Shown: piece after piece, positions 23,101-38,100 of the stretch
Layout of the letters: every line of letters begins with the position of its first letter
Position numbering within the stretch: position 1 is the stretch's first letter
From: Panulirus ornatus
Lineage: Eukaryota; Arthropoda; Malacostraca; Decapoda; Palinuridae
Assembly: GCF_036320965.1 (NCBI RefSeq)
Contig: NC_092242.1
Location: 64,140,020 to 64,204,019 of the forward strand
Length of the DNA: 64,000 nt
Direction of reading: 5' to 3'
Position numbers and translations under genes: made by a program
Notes under the pieces: generated by a model
The model's database searches: none
Told to the model about the DNA's origin: nothing
What the model saw: the letters and a program-made list of their open reading frames with translations, nothing else

Positions 23101-26100
23101 TTAAAATCTTAATATGTAACACACGAGACATGTTGTTTTGAGAGTAATTTCATCATCTGCCCAATATTTGGTTGCTTGGTGTATCTTTTCTCAAATAGTT
23201 TAAAAAAATTTCACTTCAGGAGAATTTTTTTCCAAAGTAATTTTCCAATATAAAAGAATTGTTGGAAGGATTAATAGAGTATTTAAGTGCTATTTCCTTT
23301 CAGGGTGAACCATTCCGCTGTAGCAATTATCAAACCTCAAACAAAAAGTAATGAGGCTGCACAACGAGAGATAGAAGAAGCAATGAGGCGTGTAAAAGAA
23401 GCACAAAACTATATAGCTTCAGCCATTGATCCTGTCATGTCCTTCTTAGATTCATCAAAAGAGAAGAGATCCAGGTCAAGATCACGGTGAGTATCCTTTC
23501 CTATAGATAGATAGATAGTTCTTGAGTTAGTGTTTGTGTGTGTGCGTGTGTAATTGTTTTATTGACCACTTTTTGTGTGTGATTGTGTACACGTTTTTCA
23601 TGCTTGTCTGTGACCATGCCCATGTTTATATCCATATCTTTGTACGTATATGTTCATATATTTTGACATCCTTGTTTGTGTTTTTTAGCTAAAGTCATCA
23701 AATATATGTTAGAATGTATATAGGGCCAGATGCCATGACAAATGTGAGCACTTTCATTTATAGCTCCTACATAGAATTTTCAAACCCAGTGTCATTACAC
23801 ACCTTCACACATTAGTGTCAAAGACTCAACAGTGATTTTTGAGAGATGTGTTTAGTTGCACTTGTCGCACAGGCTAAGCTGACGCCTTCTGTTAACAGTA
23901 GGGACTTGATGGAAAAAATGTTGATCACTCAAATTACAGCTAATTCTTAAGAATATGAGGCATTTAAGTGGTAACAGTAGAAGGCAAGGAGGGGGGGAAA
24001 TTATGAAAAATGATGGTAGTTATAAGATTTTACTTAGTTTTAAGCAAGTATTTGAAGTAACTGAGATTATTTTCGATATTGGAAAAAAATTCACCCAATA
24101 AGGGAATAACAAAATCGAGAAGATTAGAAATGAGAAGCTATAAGAAAGAAGAAAGAAATATTATATAGAAGTTAGAATGAACAAGATTAGGTAAATTTTC
24201 AGGAAGAGGTTTGTGAAAATGAGATAAAACTGATTTTTAAGAGAAAATTTTGTAAATGTAAGGTGGTGGTATATAGAAAATCATTGCTAACTTGTGCAAG
24301 AGAAGTGTGGTATGCAAATGGTGAGAGTTGAGAATGAGAAAAGCAGTAGTGTGTGGTATAGGATGAAGTAAATTTTTTCGTAAAAGAGGAAGATAGGTGT
24401 ATGGGCTTTACTTGCAGGGAAGGAGTGCAAGTTATTGGGAGATGTACAAGAGTAAGTGGCAGGATATTAAGAGGAAGGTGCAGGGGTTGAAAAAGATGGC
24501 AAATGAAAGTGGGGTGAGCAAGTATCAGTAAACTTCTGGGAAAATGAGAAAGTATTTCTGAAGGAGTTTAATAATGTGAGAAAAACAGGTGGTCAAATAG
24601 GGGCATCAGTGACATGGCATATAGGAAAGTGGTAACAGGCAGAGATAAGGTAAAAAGGAGATGGAGTGAGTATTTTGAAGGACTGATGAATGTGTTCAAG
24701 GGTAGGATAGCAGATGTAGCATGTTTTGGATGTGGAAGTATGTGAGGTGAGAGGGTTATGGCATGTAGTTGGGTGAAAAAAAGATGTGGCAAAAGCCTTG
24801 TGTAGGTGGCAAAGCAGCTAGAGTGATGTGATAGCAGTTAGATTTCTTAAGAAAGGGAATGATGATTATTGATTAATGAGTTAGGATTATCACTATGTTT
24901 GGCTCATGCTTGGTTGCCTGATAATTGATGGAATGCCTGTATAGTGATACACAGCACTAGTGGCGGATTCAAGTGAGAAACTGCAGAAGTTAGTTTCTGT
25001 GTTTGAGAGAGTGTATGAAAGGAGAAAGTTGAGGGTATATGTGAATAAAAGCAAGGTTATTAAGTTAAGCAGTAGAGGGTGATAGGTTAGTTACAGTGTG
25101 AGTTTGATTGGAAATAACTTTTAGGAAGTGACGTGTTTTAGATACCTGCAAGTGGACTTAGCAAGGAATGGAACTAGGAAGTTGAAGTGAACTTTAGGGT
25201 GGGTGAGGAGCTAAATAACCTATGTGTTAAGGAATGTGTTTATGAGAGCAAAGATGGTTGTTTAATGGCATTGTAGTCCCAGAGGTGTTGTAATGATATG
25301 AGTTGTAGGCCCTAGATTAGAAAGAATGGAAGAGGGCAAGTGTGTGAGAAATGAAATGTATGAGGACAATATATGATGTAAGGATGATTAATTGAGGAAG
25401 GAGTGGTAGGGTGAAAGAGTTGTGGTGATGAATATAGTATGGTTGAGATAGCTGGAGAGAGTGTGCTGAAATTGAAATGATTTGGAGATATGGAGGGGAT
25501 GAGGAGAGGTTGGCAAAGAGTGTATGTGTGTCAGAAGTGTTGGGGACAAGGAAGGGGAACTGAAGTGGAAATGAAAGGATGGAGCGACATGCAGGAGGGT
25601 GTGAGGCATAAATGGAATAGTGAATAAGTGATGTGGTATACTGGAGGCAACATGCTGTAGATGGACTGAATCAGGGCATATGAAGTGGGCAGGGAAAAAC
25701 CACAGAAAGGTCTTTAGGGCCTGGTTGTGGATAGAGGGTTTTCGATTCATTGCATTATACATGACTGCTAGAGGGTGGATGTGAGCAAATGAGGCCATTC
25801 TACATTTGTTCTTGGTGCTACCTCGCTAAACTGGGAAAAAAGTGAACGAGCATGAAGAAGAAAAAACAGATTTTATGGGGGTACCTTTAGAGTAAATGAA
25901 GAGTGACAAAATGTTTGGTACTCAGATTAGTATGTGTTGTGTAAGCAGCCAGTTTTGCACTGAAATCTGAGCATCAGAAATATTTTATATTCCTGATTTT
26001 TAAAGGTCTCGATCCCGGTCACGACGCCGCACTAGGTCTCGCTCCCGTCGATCCAGGTCTCACAGGAGAACCCGATCAAGGTCTCGGTCCAGGTATTATT

Positions 26101-29100
26101 TTAAATCAGTCTCAGTTTCTGTTGATGTGTCTGTTTATGCCTCTATTTTTATCAAGATATTTAGTAGCAGCAGTCACATTTATACGTCTGAGATGAATAG
26201 AAGATTCAAAACATTGCCTGATTAGACTGAGCTGCAATTAATTCATAATGTTTAGGAAAAAACTGAGCCCATTGACAAGGTGAAGGTATTGTTGCTTGAC
26301 TCTTAACCATACTATGTTTAGGGCAATATTATCTGTTGCATTAAGAGCATGTGGAAGGAAAGGTCATTGTTCAAAATGGCAAAGGTGATTTTGTTTGAAT
26401 GATACTGTACAGTATTCCTGACAATGTTGTGTGGATGAGAGTCTTGGACTTGAACGCAGCTGAAAGGATGCAGGTTGATGTTTTGGAAATGAGATGCCCT
26501 TGGAAAATATGTTTTGTGAAGCAGGGTGATTGTGTCAGAAATGAGTGTCAGGGAGAGGTGTAGTGTTAAGTGTAGAGTACTACAAGTGACCAGTGTGTGC
26601 TTGATTTGCTCAGGCATATGAAGAAGAATAGTCAAGAGAGATCAACAGAGCGGAGCTACATGCCATAAGTGGCAGAAGCAAGGGAGAGGAGGAGATGGAA
26701 GGTTGGAGTGAAGGAGGCCATAGGGTATCGGGGTCTTTGAAAATTCAGGAGGGTGAGAGGCTTGCATTGGATAAGATGAATTAGAGTGAATTGATATATG
26801 GGTTGGGAGGGTGTGACTTGCTGTTGTTAGGCTGAACCAGGGCATTTGAATTTTTAGGGTAAACCATGTTGTAGTCTTTAGGGCATATCCATGGATGGTG
26901 ATCTCTGTCTTTGGAACATTATGCATGGCAGCTGTAAATTTGATTTTTGCAAGTGAAGCTATGATTCATTTCTTCTTGACATTACCATAAGTCCCCTTTC
27001 TTATAGATATGTATGACATTTACCCCTTTTCCACTCCCTTGGCATTTTGCCTCTTTCCAGCATCACCTTGAACAAGAGGTTTGTCAGGTATACCTGCATG
27101 TATGGTAAAATTTCGTCAGACCATGAACCTTGTGCGTGTGTGTGTGTGTGTGTACAGTGCTTCATCAAATCAAGCGTGACACCATTTAAACACTAGAATG
27201 CACTTTTTCTGGGATACAGATCCAAATTTATTTCAACTGTGTTTGTGGTAACTTAAATTATTTTGTTCTGCCATCATTACAAAGTATGACTAAAAGACTC
27301 ATTAATGTACTCCTTGTATCTATTGGTATTTTGATGTTAAAGGAAATGGACAAATGAACTAGTCTTTTTAGCCCTCATATTTTTAATTGATTGAACAAAA
27401 TACCTGGTATTCATTTCCTTTGATGATAAGATGATTAAAGTTTTGGTCACAGAATTTATTTGTAGCTGCTTTCTTAAGGAATATGAATTCGCATATGAAA
27501 TATGAAAATTGTTGTTGAACCTATTTCTACTGTCATTTTATCAAGGCAAAATGATTAAGTTTCCATATTTATCACTTTTTTCGTAAGGATAACATCTGAT
27601 AGCAGGGGAATAAATAAATGAATGAAGACAAAGTATCTAATGTCTGATTCCTGCAGAATGGCTTGCATTTCATAAGGGCAGGAGATTTCTTGCTCCTTAC
27701 ACTTGTTATAATGAACTGATTGTAAAGGATGTGGAGGAAGAGTTGAAAATTCCAGATTTAAAGAGATACTACGAGCCCCATGTAACTGGGTCATGAACAC
27801 TCATCAAAAACATCATATGTAATTATTATGTATCTTTATCCGTGCATCACAATACGTAGCAGATACTCATGACAATCAACAAACTGCAAAGGATGCATAA
27901 AGAAATCAAAGTACTTGATTCAAACGTACACTAAACTGCTCATGTTGCAAGCTCCTAAGCAGCCTTCAAAAACATACTATTGTTTCTCATTATATATGCA
28001 CTATAATGTTGAACATACACTTGTGCATCATATATTTACATCTTGAATGAAAACAACCTCCCAAATTACTGAAAAAAAATTAATGATAAACAATGAATGA
28101 ATTGCTCTGCAGGAGGCGACAGTGGAGTCAGCTGGCAACTGAGTCATTGTTTCGTTGGAACCTTTTGCTTGTCGCAGGCATATGACTGTACCTTCTGGAT
28201 ACTCATTGTGTCCACATTTTCCATAACTTACTGAATTACCTAAGTATGATGTAAATGAAGGTAAAAAGAGTTAACAAATATAAATCAGTATAAGAGTGGC
28301 AGAAGATACAGTTATCATTATTGTATCTCTGAAGTTTAAACTTGAAGAGCAGAAAGCAAGATTATGAGAGTTCCTTAGGCCACCTTTGAACTGAGAAGCA
28401 ATGGTTGGCCCTGTGGACTGTTCAGAACGTTTTTTGATGATTTCTGTTGCTTTTCACAGTGATCTGCAATGATCTCTGTGTTAAATTGGATCGATCATCA
28501 TAGCCAGATAGTCAGAGTATTTAGATATTTTTTTATTCAGTTATTTTCAACTGGAAAAAAAGTAGATAATTTAAGATTTGTTTTTACAACCACTGCCAAA
28601 GAAAACTTAGATTTGTATCCCAAAGAAAATGGTAAAGTGTTTACAGTGTCAAGTGTAATTGCCATGGTCACTTACAGTTTGTGAAATATTCCACGTTAAG
28701 TTTGTCCATTTCAGTATGTGATGTTTATGTTTATTTATGTATTATGCAATTACTTATAATGTTTTTCTGTTTTGTTCAAGTGGTTCTCACTCATATGGCA
28801 CATTAAAAAATGAAATTTTTTTGTTCATCACAAGATAACCATCAGCACTGGAATGTGATTCAAAACAGTTTTACCAATGTTTCCACTTTCAAACTCACTC
28901 CTGGGATTGTCTGATTACTTGATGTGAGTATGCAGCTGTATGAGATGTTGGGCCTGGGAGAAGCAGGAGGCAGCACAGCAATTGCCCTGGGGTGGTCCTT
29001 GACTGGAGTGTACAAGAGGTAGTAAATGCATCTCTGCTCACTGCTGTATTATTTCACATGATTATCCTACATAGACTGGACTTTTTTTGGGCCTTATGTG

Positions 29101-32100
29101 ACACATCAAGTCCCAGCATGATGGGCCCCCTAACTCTAGGTGAAAGGCATTTGAAGAGAACTCTGCCAGGAACACCCGCAAGAGCTTTGTTGTGTAAACA
29201 AGGCACCATTATGGCTTAGCAATCTGCACAATTTTACCTGTTGCCAAGATTATCATTGATTTTCACTGGTGAGAGCACTATCCAGCACCTAAGGGAGATG
29301 CCTTTCCTGGGAAGTGTGACCTGAAGATATCATCAGCAGCCTTCTGCATGAGGAGGAGATCCATAAAGACTTAGCTATCTCTCCATCACTGGTCTGATGA
29401 GTTATATCCAGCACATCCATCTGTATTGTATCTGTCCCTTCAGTGTGTCCTAAATATCAGGTTCTTTGCCAGATGGTGGCAAGCTTTACAAGTGTCTGAG
29501 GCTGTAGACACCATCTGGAGCCTGGCATTCTGTTCCTTGAACTAGGGAGTGCAGTGTGGCAAGTTCTTTAGTGGCAGACATGGACATGATGAGACCATAG
29601 CCATGTACTTTCAGAGATGTGCTTTAGCATTGGAGGTGGGCCCTTTAGCAGAAGGAGCTCCAAAATGGTGGCACATCTGGATGAGGTGGTGTTGATTAAC
29701 TGTAACACAACAGGCCATATTCCTCTGACAGTTGGACAACGAGTCAGGATCCAGGATCAGAGGCATGGAACAGAACAGGTGTGATGGTTGAGGCACTCTC
29801 ACACTGATAGTATGCTGTCAAGCTAGATGGCAGTAGTTGCCTTTCCTACAGGAACAGGAGATATCTGTGGAGTGTTCTGGCCCTCCACCTGGTCACCCAC
29901 AGGCTGTCTACAACTTAGATTTCTGGGCAGGAAGATACTTCCTGAGTGTCCTCTCCAGCTGAGAATGTCCCATGTCTCACCTGAGTAGAGCACACTGGTG
30001 ACTAAGCTAACTGGACAATTTTGTATTGTATTTTGTTGATTTTCACACTTTTCAGTTTGCTTAATCTTGTGGGGAGATGATGGAGTATAATGCTTTATCA
30101 GATGTTGGGCTTAGGGGAATCCAAATGCAAAGCGGCATTGTACAATAGGAAGTAAACACATCTCCACCTACTACCGTATTATTTAAACTAATTACCCTAC
30201 ATTTGGTGTTCTTTTCCTTTGATAGTAAAAGTACTATTGGTATCAATAAAGTTCCAGTTTAGATTCTCCACAGACATAACTGCTGGTGAGGATTAATCTT
30301 AGGGGGGATGTGGGAATATAACACCATATGAGGTGTTGGGCTTAGGATAAGCCAAAGGGAATGCTGTGGTTGCTTCCAGGGGCAGTTCTTAACAGGAGTG
30401 TGCAAGAGGTAATGAACACATCTCTGCCTGCTGTTGTATTATTCAACCTGATTACCCTACATTTGGGGTTCTTTTCGGTTGATAAGATTAATTTTGGCAT
30501 CAGTAAAGTTCTGGTTTAGAGTCTTCACAGAAATAATTGCTAATAATGGATTTTTTTGTACAACATTGAAAATACAGTAAAATTAGATTTCTAGGGGAAG
30601 TTAATTAAGGTTTTTATTGGCTTTCTTCATTTCTAAAGGTGTTTTCTTTACTTTTATACCTAATATTTTCCCAGATTAGCTTATCCTTTTCCTCAATCAG
30701 TTAGGTAAGCTTTTCATGGTTCTGTTTGTTTTAAAAGCATTTCCCTTTCTTTTATGGTACCCCAGAATTTTTTAGGTAAGTTTAGCCACCCCATTCTCAG
30801 TTGAGTAAGGATTTCATAGCTTCTGTTGGTTAGTAAAAGTGTCTCCCTTATTTGTGCTGTGCCCCACAAAAGGTTTTTGTAGGTTCTTATGATAGAATGT
30901 ATTTTCCTTACTTTTACTGTACCCCATGTTTTTCCAGATCAGCATAACCCTCTCTGCTGTCAGTTAAATTTTCATAGTTATTCATTTCAAAGTTTTCTAT
31001 TTCGAAAAGTGTTTCCAGTACCTTATGGAACTCCACGTTTTCCTAGATCAACATAGCCCTTCCCACTATCAGTGAGGTGAAATGTTCATGATTACCTCCC
31101 AGTGAGTGCCTATGATAAGATTTTGCCATGACAGCAGGCCTAGCACATAGTGCTCACCATCTAACCTACATGTTGAATAATTTTGTTTTTCATGAATGCA
31201 AATTTTTAGTCTGGAAAGTAACCCCCCCCTTCCCTCACTTTTATTATACAATCCCAGGTCACTTTCTTTAGGAGTTACTAAAGCCCCAAGGCTGTGCTGT
31301 AATCGTTAGTAGGGAAAGGATGGACTCCTTTGGAGTTATAAGTTCTCCAGCACGATTTTGCTTTGATAGTACACAACCTTGCTGAAGATAACTTCCCTCG
31401 TGGTGTAACAACAAGCTGGCAGAATCTATTAACGTGTAAGCTCTTTTATACTTTGCGACTAGTATAACAACAAATTGCTCAAACAATAATTCTTTAGGCA
31501 TGTAACCCCCTTCATTATGTGTGGGACTTTTGTTCCCCCTTTTCCTTCTGCCAGAATGAATTTGCAAATCCTCATAGTCTTTCTAAATTAATCCTCTACA
31601 TAGCAGATTATATCATTTTCCTTAAAAAGAATCCCTTAGCATCTGCAGTCTTTCTTTTGATACATTACAAATCTTGACTTTACTTGACTTTTACTTCATG
31701 TTCCTCCTCAAATGTTTCAATGATAAGCTGTTTCAGATACATTGTTTAGTTCAGTACTTTAAAGAACATGCCATTAAGATTAGATGTTGGAGATTAAAGG
31801 AAATTAATTTTTATTTGCACATGGTACAGAGAACGGCACCGACGTTCACACAGTCCTAGTTCTCGAAGGAAAAGGTCATCTTCCAAATCTCGGAGGAGGT
31901 CTAGGTCAAGGTAAGCGTAGTAGTGATTTTCATCGCAGTCAAGTTTATAATTTAGCTAGATGCATAGGGGCAGATATGGTTAAAAAGAATATATAATTGG
32001 GCAATATTTTAACAAAGTTTGATGAGTTGAGAAAAGAATGATAAACTAATGTGCATCCTCCATTAGTAAAGATCTGGAAGCTTTTGAGACTGAAGTACTG

Positions 32101-35100
32101 ATTTGTGTGATAACCACCACAAAAGACTTAGGTTCATATATAAGTAAAGAATAAAAGTTGCCTCTGTTTTAACCTCTCTTAACTGTATTGAAACAGTTTT
32201 CTTTAGTCCTTACTGAAGAAAGTATTCCAGTCAGTGTTATACATTAGACTGTAGTTAATTAAGGAAACCAAAAAATTATACCCACGTATGTCAGTGCAGA
32301 TTTTCTTGTGTGCATGCTATTTTTCTGGTTTTATGGTATGTGTTGCAGTATAGTATATGTTTTATCTGAATTATTTGGATTTAAAATTTATAGAGTTAGT
32401 TTGATGTATATGAATTAATGTCTCCACAGGTCTCGCTCTCGAAAAAGATCTAGATCCAAGTCCCGCTCAAAGCGATCTAGGTCGAAGTCCAAATCCAAAG
32501 CAAGTTCCTCCTCCTCAAAAAAAGATAAGAGCAGCAGTAGCAGTAATAGCAATAGCAGCAGCAGTAGCAGCAAGAATAAAGACAAAGAGAAAGATAAAGA
32601 GAAAACTAAGGAGAAAGATAAGGAGAAGAAAGAAGAGAAAAAACTAGAGACAATCAAAGAAGAAGGAAAGGATCCAGTTAATGGAGAAGAGAGTAAGAAG
32701 GAGGATACAAAGCCTGAGGAACCAAAGGAAAAAGAAAAAGAAGTGGAGAAAGAGAAAAAAAAGGAGGTTAGTTCATGTTGATTAGTTCAGACAGGTAACT
32801 ACTGATTGCACTGAAAATGATTATTGTGCTCTAGAATATAATGATGAATACAATAGAGATAGCTGTCACAGAAAAAGGAAACTCAAGGAATAAATTGATT
32901 CCTATACATTCTTTATGTCTTCATGATTATTTTGAAAACTTATTGGTATTGCTCTTTGAATTATCTGCCAAATATGAGGCTAAAACAGTGAAGGTTAGTA
33001 GAAACTCAGATTTTGTAAGTGAACTATTTGAACATAGCTGTATATCATGAAAGTGCAAGCAAAATAGGTATTGATTTTATGGAATGGAAACGTTTTGTAT
33101 TGAAGGGTATAAGTTAAGTTGGAGACAAAAGTATTGCCTGAAGCTCATTTTGGTGTTCAAAACGATTATGAAGTGCTGTACAAATATAAAAACCATTTCT
33201 CACTCTCACACTAAATAGAAGTTGAGGATATGCACCTAATCACTGTTTTAAGTTGGAGATGCATTTTTAAGAAATTATTCAAAGGAATTACCACACAGTG
33301 GAACCTATTTTACCACAGAATTCAGTGGGATACAGGGTGTTACATTTTTGGGGTAGGTTTCTGAACCCAATTTTCACACAGAAATATGAATAAAATATCA
33401 AGAAACATTGTATACAGCACAGGCACATTGGTAATCTAAATGTTTAAGGAAGAAATAAAGAAAAAAATAAGCACATTATTGTACTTAAATATATTTATAT
33501 TGTCCAGCACTTTAACATGTAAGAGATAGGGCTGTGTTCCTGAGTGATGGCCATCCACCCTAGATCCATTTCTATCTTGCATTCATGAAATGTACATGAG
33601 GCAAATTCACACTTAGTCCTCTTAATTACAGCGTGGTAAATATAGATATAAGTGCATTGTATGAAAACTGACAGCATTCACTCATGGGAGCAAACACGCA
33701 GGCACAGATGGACATGGTAGGAAATGTAGTGATGGCGTATTAGTTGGAGTGTAGGTTTGGTAATTGTGCCAAGAAACCACTTGAATTTTCCTGAATATCA
33801 CCTAAAAAATTTGCGGAAGGGACTCTTAGATTTGCAAAATTTTCCATTAATTTTACAAGGCAAGTATCATCTTAGCATGTCATTTTGGAGATTCTACTCC
33901 ATTTCTTACCAGTATTAATTGTATTACATTTGTGGTGAACAACAATGGTATTGGATGAGTGATGCAAATATTGAATGTAGAATTTGGGGAAGGAGTAGAT
34001 GTACACAGTAACAATCATTTACAAAAGCTGTGAGGGATAGTAATGGAAAGCAGGTGAGTGAAGTTGGGATGAGGGAAGACCATTGGATGGTATGGTTATT
34101 TGTCACCCATTGCTTCCATCCCAACTCATTCACTCCCACATTCACCTTACCCTCATGCTTCACCATGAGATTGGCAGTTAACTTTTTGTGCATTAGATTA
34201 CTATTTTTAGGTGGTGCAAATATGGAGGATTCCATATCACTGAGATATATTTACAGAAAATTATGCCTAGATATTTAGTTTCTTTATTGATATGTGTGTA
34301 CTGAAATAGAATATTAATGTATACAGTATATCTGTACAGTATGTCCACAAACATCCAATCTCTCTAAGTACATAACACTTGACAACACCTAACTTACACA
34401 GCTCATTCTTCATAACTCTAGATTTTCTTGCAGTAAGGACCATGCACTAGCCCTGCCTTTTGGCAAAATGTAAGGAGCAGTAGGTAGTTGTAGTTGATGG
34501 GAACATTTAGGCAGTAGCATTAGGTAGAAAATTTAGGTAGGAGCTTCTGCAAAGCTTGCATTGGAGTTGCCCTCTGCCAGTGGCCTGTTAAGGGTGAGGC
34601 ACTAAAGGCTAATAAGCAGTATTAGAGTTCACTAATTATGGACACTCCATTGCCATGGCCACCCCCTTGAGGTAGTTGCAGGTGGGAACAGGCATCAAAG
34701 ATATAGATAGAATAGATACGATGTGCAGTAGAATATTGATTTGCACAATATATTTACAAACATTACTACTAGAGGGACATCATGAGCAGCTTTGAGATAA
34801 TCAGGCATTTCCCACACACTCAGCTGATTAGGGGAGTGTGCTTTCTAATCTTACATTTGTAGGTAGTTTCAGAAAGTAGAAAGGCAATATTATAACATAA
34901 GAATTCTGAATGTATTACCACCATATTCTGAAGTGAGTTGGACTTTGTACATTGATGGAAGCAGCCACTTGCCAGCAAGTTATTCCTCACTAGAGTGATT
35001 GCTGTGTGTTTTGAAATCTTTTAAATTTGATCTTTGTCTATGATGTTTAATTAATTTTTGTGGATAAATGCTTATGTAAAACATCAGCTAATGGTGATAA

Positions 35101-38100
35101 GGTGTATAGAAGTGTCCTTTTAAGAAATGTGCACCTATTTCATCCCATGTAAATATAAATGGAATTAGAGTTAGTGAATGGGATTGTAGCTAAAGGTAAT
35201 GAATTGGTAGTGTACTGTTATTTCGTTTTCACAACTTGTCTCTTGTAGAATTGACAAAAACCATGTCACTTTTCATGTGTACACTTTCCTTGATAATGTT
35301 TCCTCTTTTCTACTTTTATAATCTTCGTGTTTTTATTTCTCCAGCAGTCTTTTTTCCATCTATTTGTAACAACTTGACTATGCTCATTGGGTCAGTTTTC
35401 CTTATCCATTCCCTTCACAGAATCTCTTTTGGTGGTTTCCACTGTGGTTTGTCTTTATCAGATTTCATGATTTTTCTCTGCATCCATTTTCCAAGTCTCA
35501 TATTCTCCTCTGAAATAGTACACAAAAGGTGCTTATTGATAAAAGAATTGTAATGGTGTTGCAGAATAATATTGCAGAAATTCATAAACAATTTACAGGT
35601 ACCCCAATAATAAAACAGTTTAATGGAAGCTATTTTTGTGATGAATACCTTCAGGTCAGCAAGACCCGTCGTTCACATTCACGTACTCGTTCTCGTGACC
35701 GTAAGAGCCGACGAACACGGTCTAGGTCTCGTAGCAAGAGACCTTCACGATCTCGGTCTCGTTCACGAAGCCGTACAAGAACAAAAAGTTCACATAGATC
35801 AAGATCCAGGTAAGAATGTCATGAGCATCCCTACTTGAAACTATTTTAAAATGTGAATATCAGAATTAAAGTTCAATTAGTTTCGTTCTTTTTGAAAAAA
35901 ATATGATATGATTCCAGTTACTTATTCACTGGTGGGCTACATGAACGGATTTTAGTTTAGGTAAGAATTATTGTGTACATTTTCTGCTGAATGAGTCACA
36001 TTGCAGGAGATCCCGCAGCAAGTCGCGTTCTCGAAGGGATCGTTCCAGAGATCATCGTGGTCGCTCACATGAACGCTCCAGACGAAGGTCAAGATCATCA
36101 TCAAGATCAAAGTAAGATTTTTTCTGTACTAGAATGAAAGATCCTTTTAATAATTGCAAATAGATTATGAACTGGAAAGTATTAAAAGGAACATATTTTC
36201 CTGTGCATGGAACATAGCTGCCTTAGCATCTGAATACAGATGAAGGATGCAAGTAGGGTTCTTGCCCAAACTGTCTGTGTGACAGTGTTAGTTTATTTTA
36301 TCTCACAAGAATTCTGTGAACCTGAATATGGAGCTTAGAACATAATGTTAACAATTGTTCAGGTCCATAGTTATCAGTAATTTAGTTTCAGATTTGTATT
36401 GGTAAAACCATTTTTAGATTCCCCTTTATTCATAGGCCATTGCCTCTCTCACCATAGCTAGGTGCCTCACTAACATGTGGACTTCGCGCATTCTGTCCAC
36501 AAGCATAATATCTCTTATGTAACTTTTAACTCGTGCAGCTCATTCTTCATAACTTTAGATTTTCTTGCAGTGAGCAAAATGGTAGGAGCAGTAGATAAAA
36601 GTAGTAGGTAGGAATATTTAGGCAGGAGCATTAGGTAGAAACACTACGTAGAAGTAGTAGGTAGGAGTATTAGTAGTAGTTACATAGAACATAAGGTAGG
36701 AGCTTCTGCAGACTCTGCGCTAGACATTCCCTCTTCTAGTGGCCTGTTAAGAGTGAGGCACTAAAGGCTAAGAAGTGACGCTGGAGTTCTTTAGTTATGG
36801 AGACTATTGCCGCGGCCACCCCTTTGAGGGAGTTCTAAATGGAACAAGCATCAGAGATATAGATAGTCAGCTAAACATTTTTTCTGTTCCATTTATGTCA
36901 AATTATTGAGAGTAGGGATGCATCATTGCTCATTATCTTTGTTTGTAATTCTTTCACTGTTTTTCTTCTTGGTGCTATTTTTCCTCTACCAGTGACAAAC
37001 CATGGGTCCTAAGAAGATGTCTTGGGAAGAAAAGACCCATACTCTTGATGGGAAGGAAAAATAATGTTTACAAATAAGATCTCAGGATGTGCTGGCTGAA
37101 CTGGGTCCATCATCCAGACATTTGTTTTGGCTTTCTTATAACATCATCCCTTCTAGAACCGTTGTTCCTCCTAGTAGGTCAATTTAGGAAGACGAGTAAA
37201 GTGACTGATAACCTGATAAAGGATGAAGTTTTAAAAAAACATTCCTCTCAGGTCATCAGTTGCCTTACTGGTTTTCCCAGGTTGACCTGACCCAGCTTTT
37301 AAGGGAAGCAGGATGTTAAAAGGAAGCCCAATCAGGTGTCCAGATGATAGACATGATCCTGCCAGTTCATTTTGATAACTCATTTGTGAATACATTTTTT
37401 TGGCTTCCACACGAGTATCATATAGCATCTTAAGTTTATGTACAGGTGGCGTGAGGGGCTGCGGCACAACTATCAAGGGTAAACATGTACTCACCCCAGC
37501 TAGTACTGTATTGGTTTCCCTTTCCTCTTTTTATACTCCTTGAAATGATCAGGAACTGAATCAGTAATGTTCTGAAGCTATGAGAGGCTTCCTTCTACTT
37601 TGGTATCGATAAAGCATCTCTGTTTTCATAAGCACCCACAAGTTTTTAATTGGATTTAGATCTGATGAATTCCCAGGCAAGTCAGTGAAAAACTCTACTG
37701 CATAGTCCTTAAGCCTGTTAGTGATTAGTTTGGCAGCTTGGCAAGGAGCCCCTTCTTGCAAGAAAACTTCGTCCATACACTTTTTGAATGAATCTGGAAG
37801 ATGATCACAAAGTAGCTCGAGGTAATTAAGTCTGTTCATAGTTTCATTATTTGGCATTACTACAAGGTACCCAACACCCTGATAACTTAAACAGTTCTAT
37901 ACCATAAGCGAAGCAGGAAACTTTATGGTGTAAGCAGGAAACTTTATGGTGTTTGCAATGTACTTGGTGTCAAAGGGATAACATTCTGGTTACCTGTACA
38001 CATTCCTGCCATGGCTACCTGTCACAGAAAAGGTAGACTTGTCACTCCACAAGACACTTTTGAGAATTGAGTCTTTTCGTTTGATACCTACAGGTCTGGT

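Noticed and set aside
28469..31859. Several 60-100 codon open frames in SREK1 intron 6.
   Set aside because: They lack domains and splice-site support, and their number is what AT-rich introns of this length give by chance.
33290..33420. CAGTGGAACCTATTTTACC and nearby sequence as another Tigger-like end.
   Set aside because: No matching inverted end could be found, so I cannot call an element.
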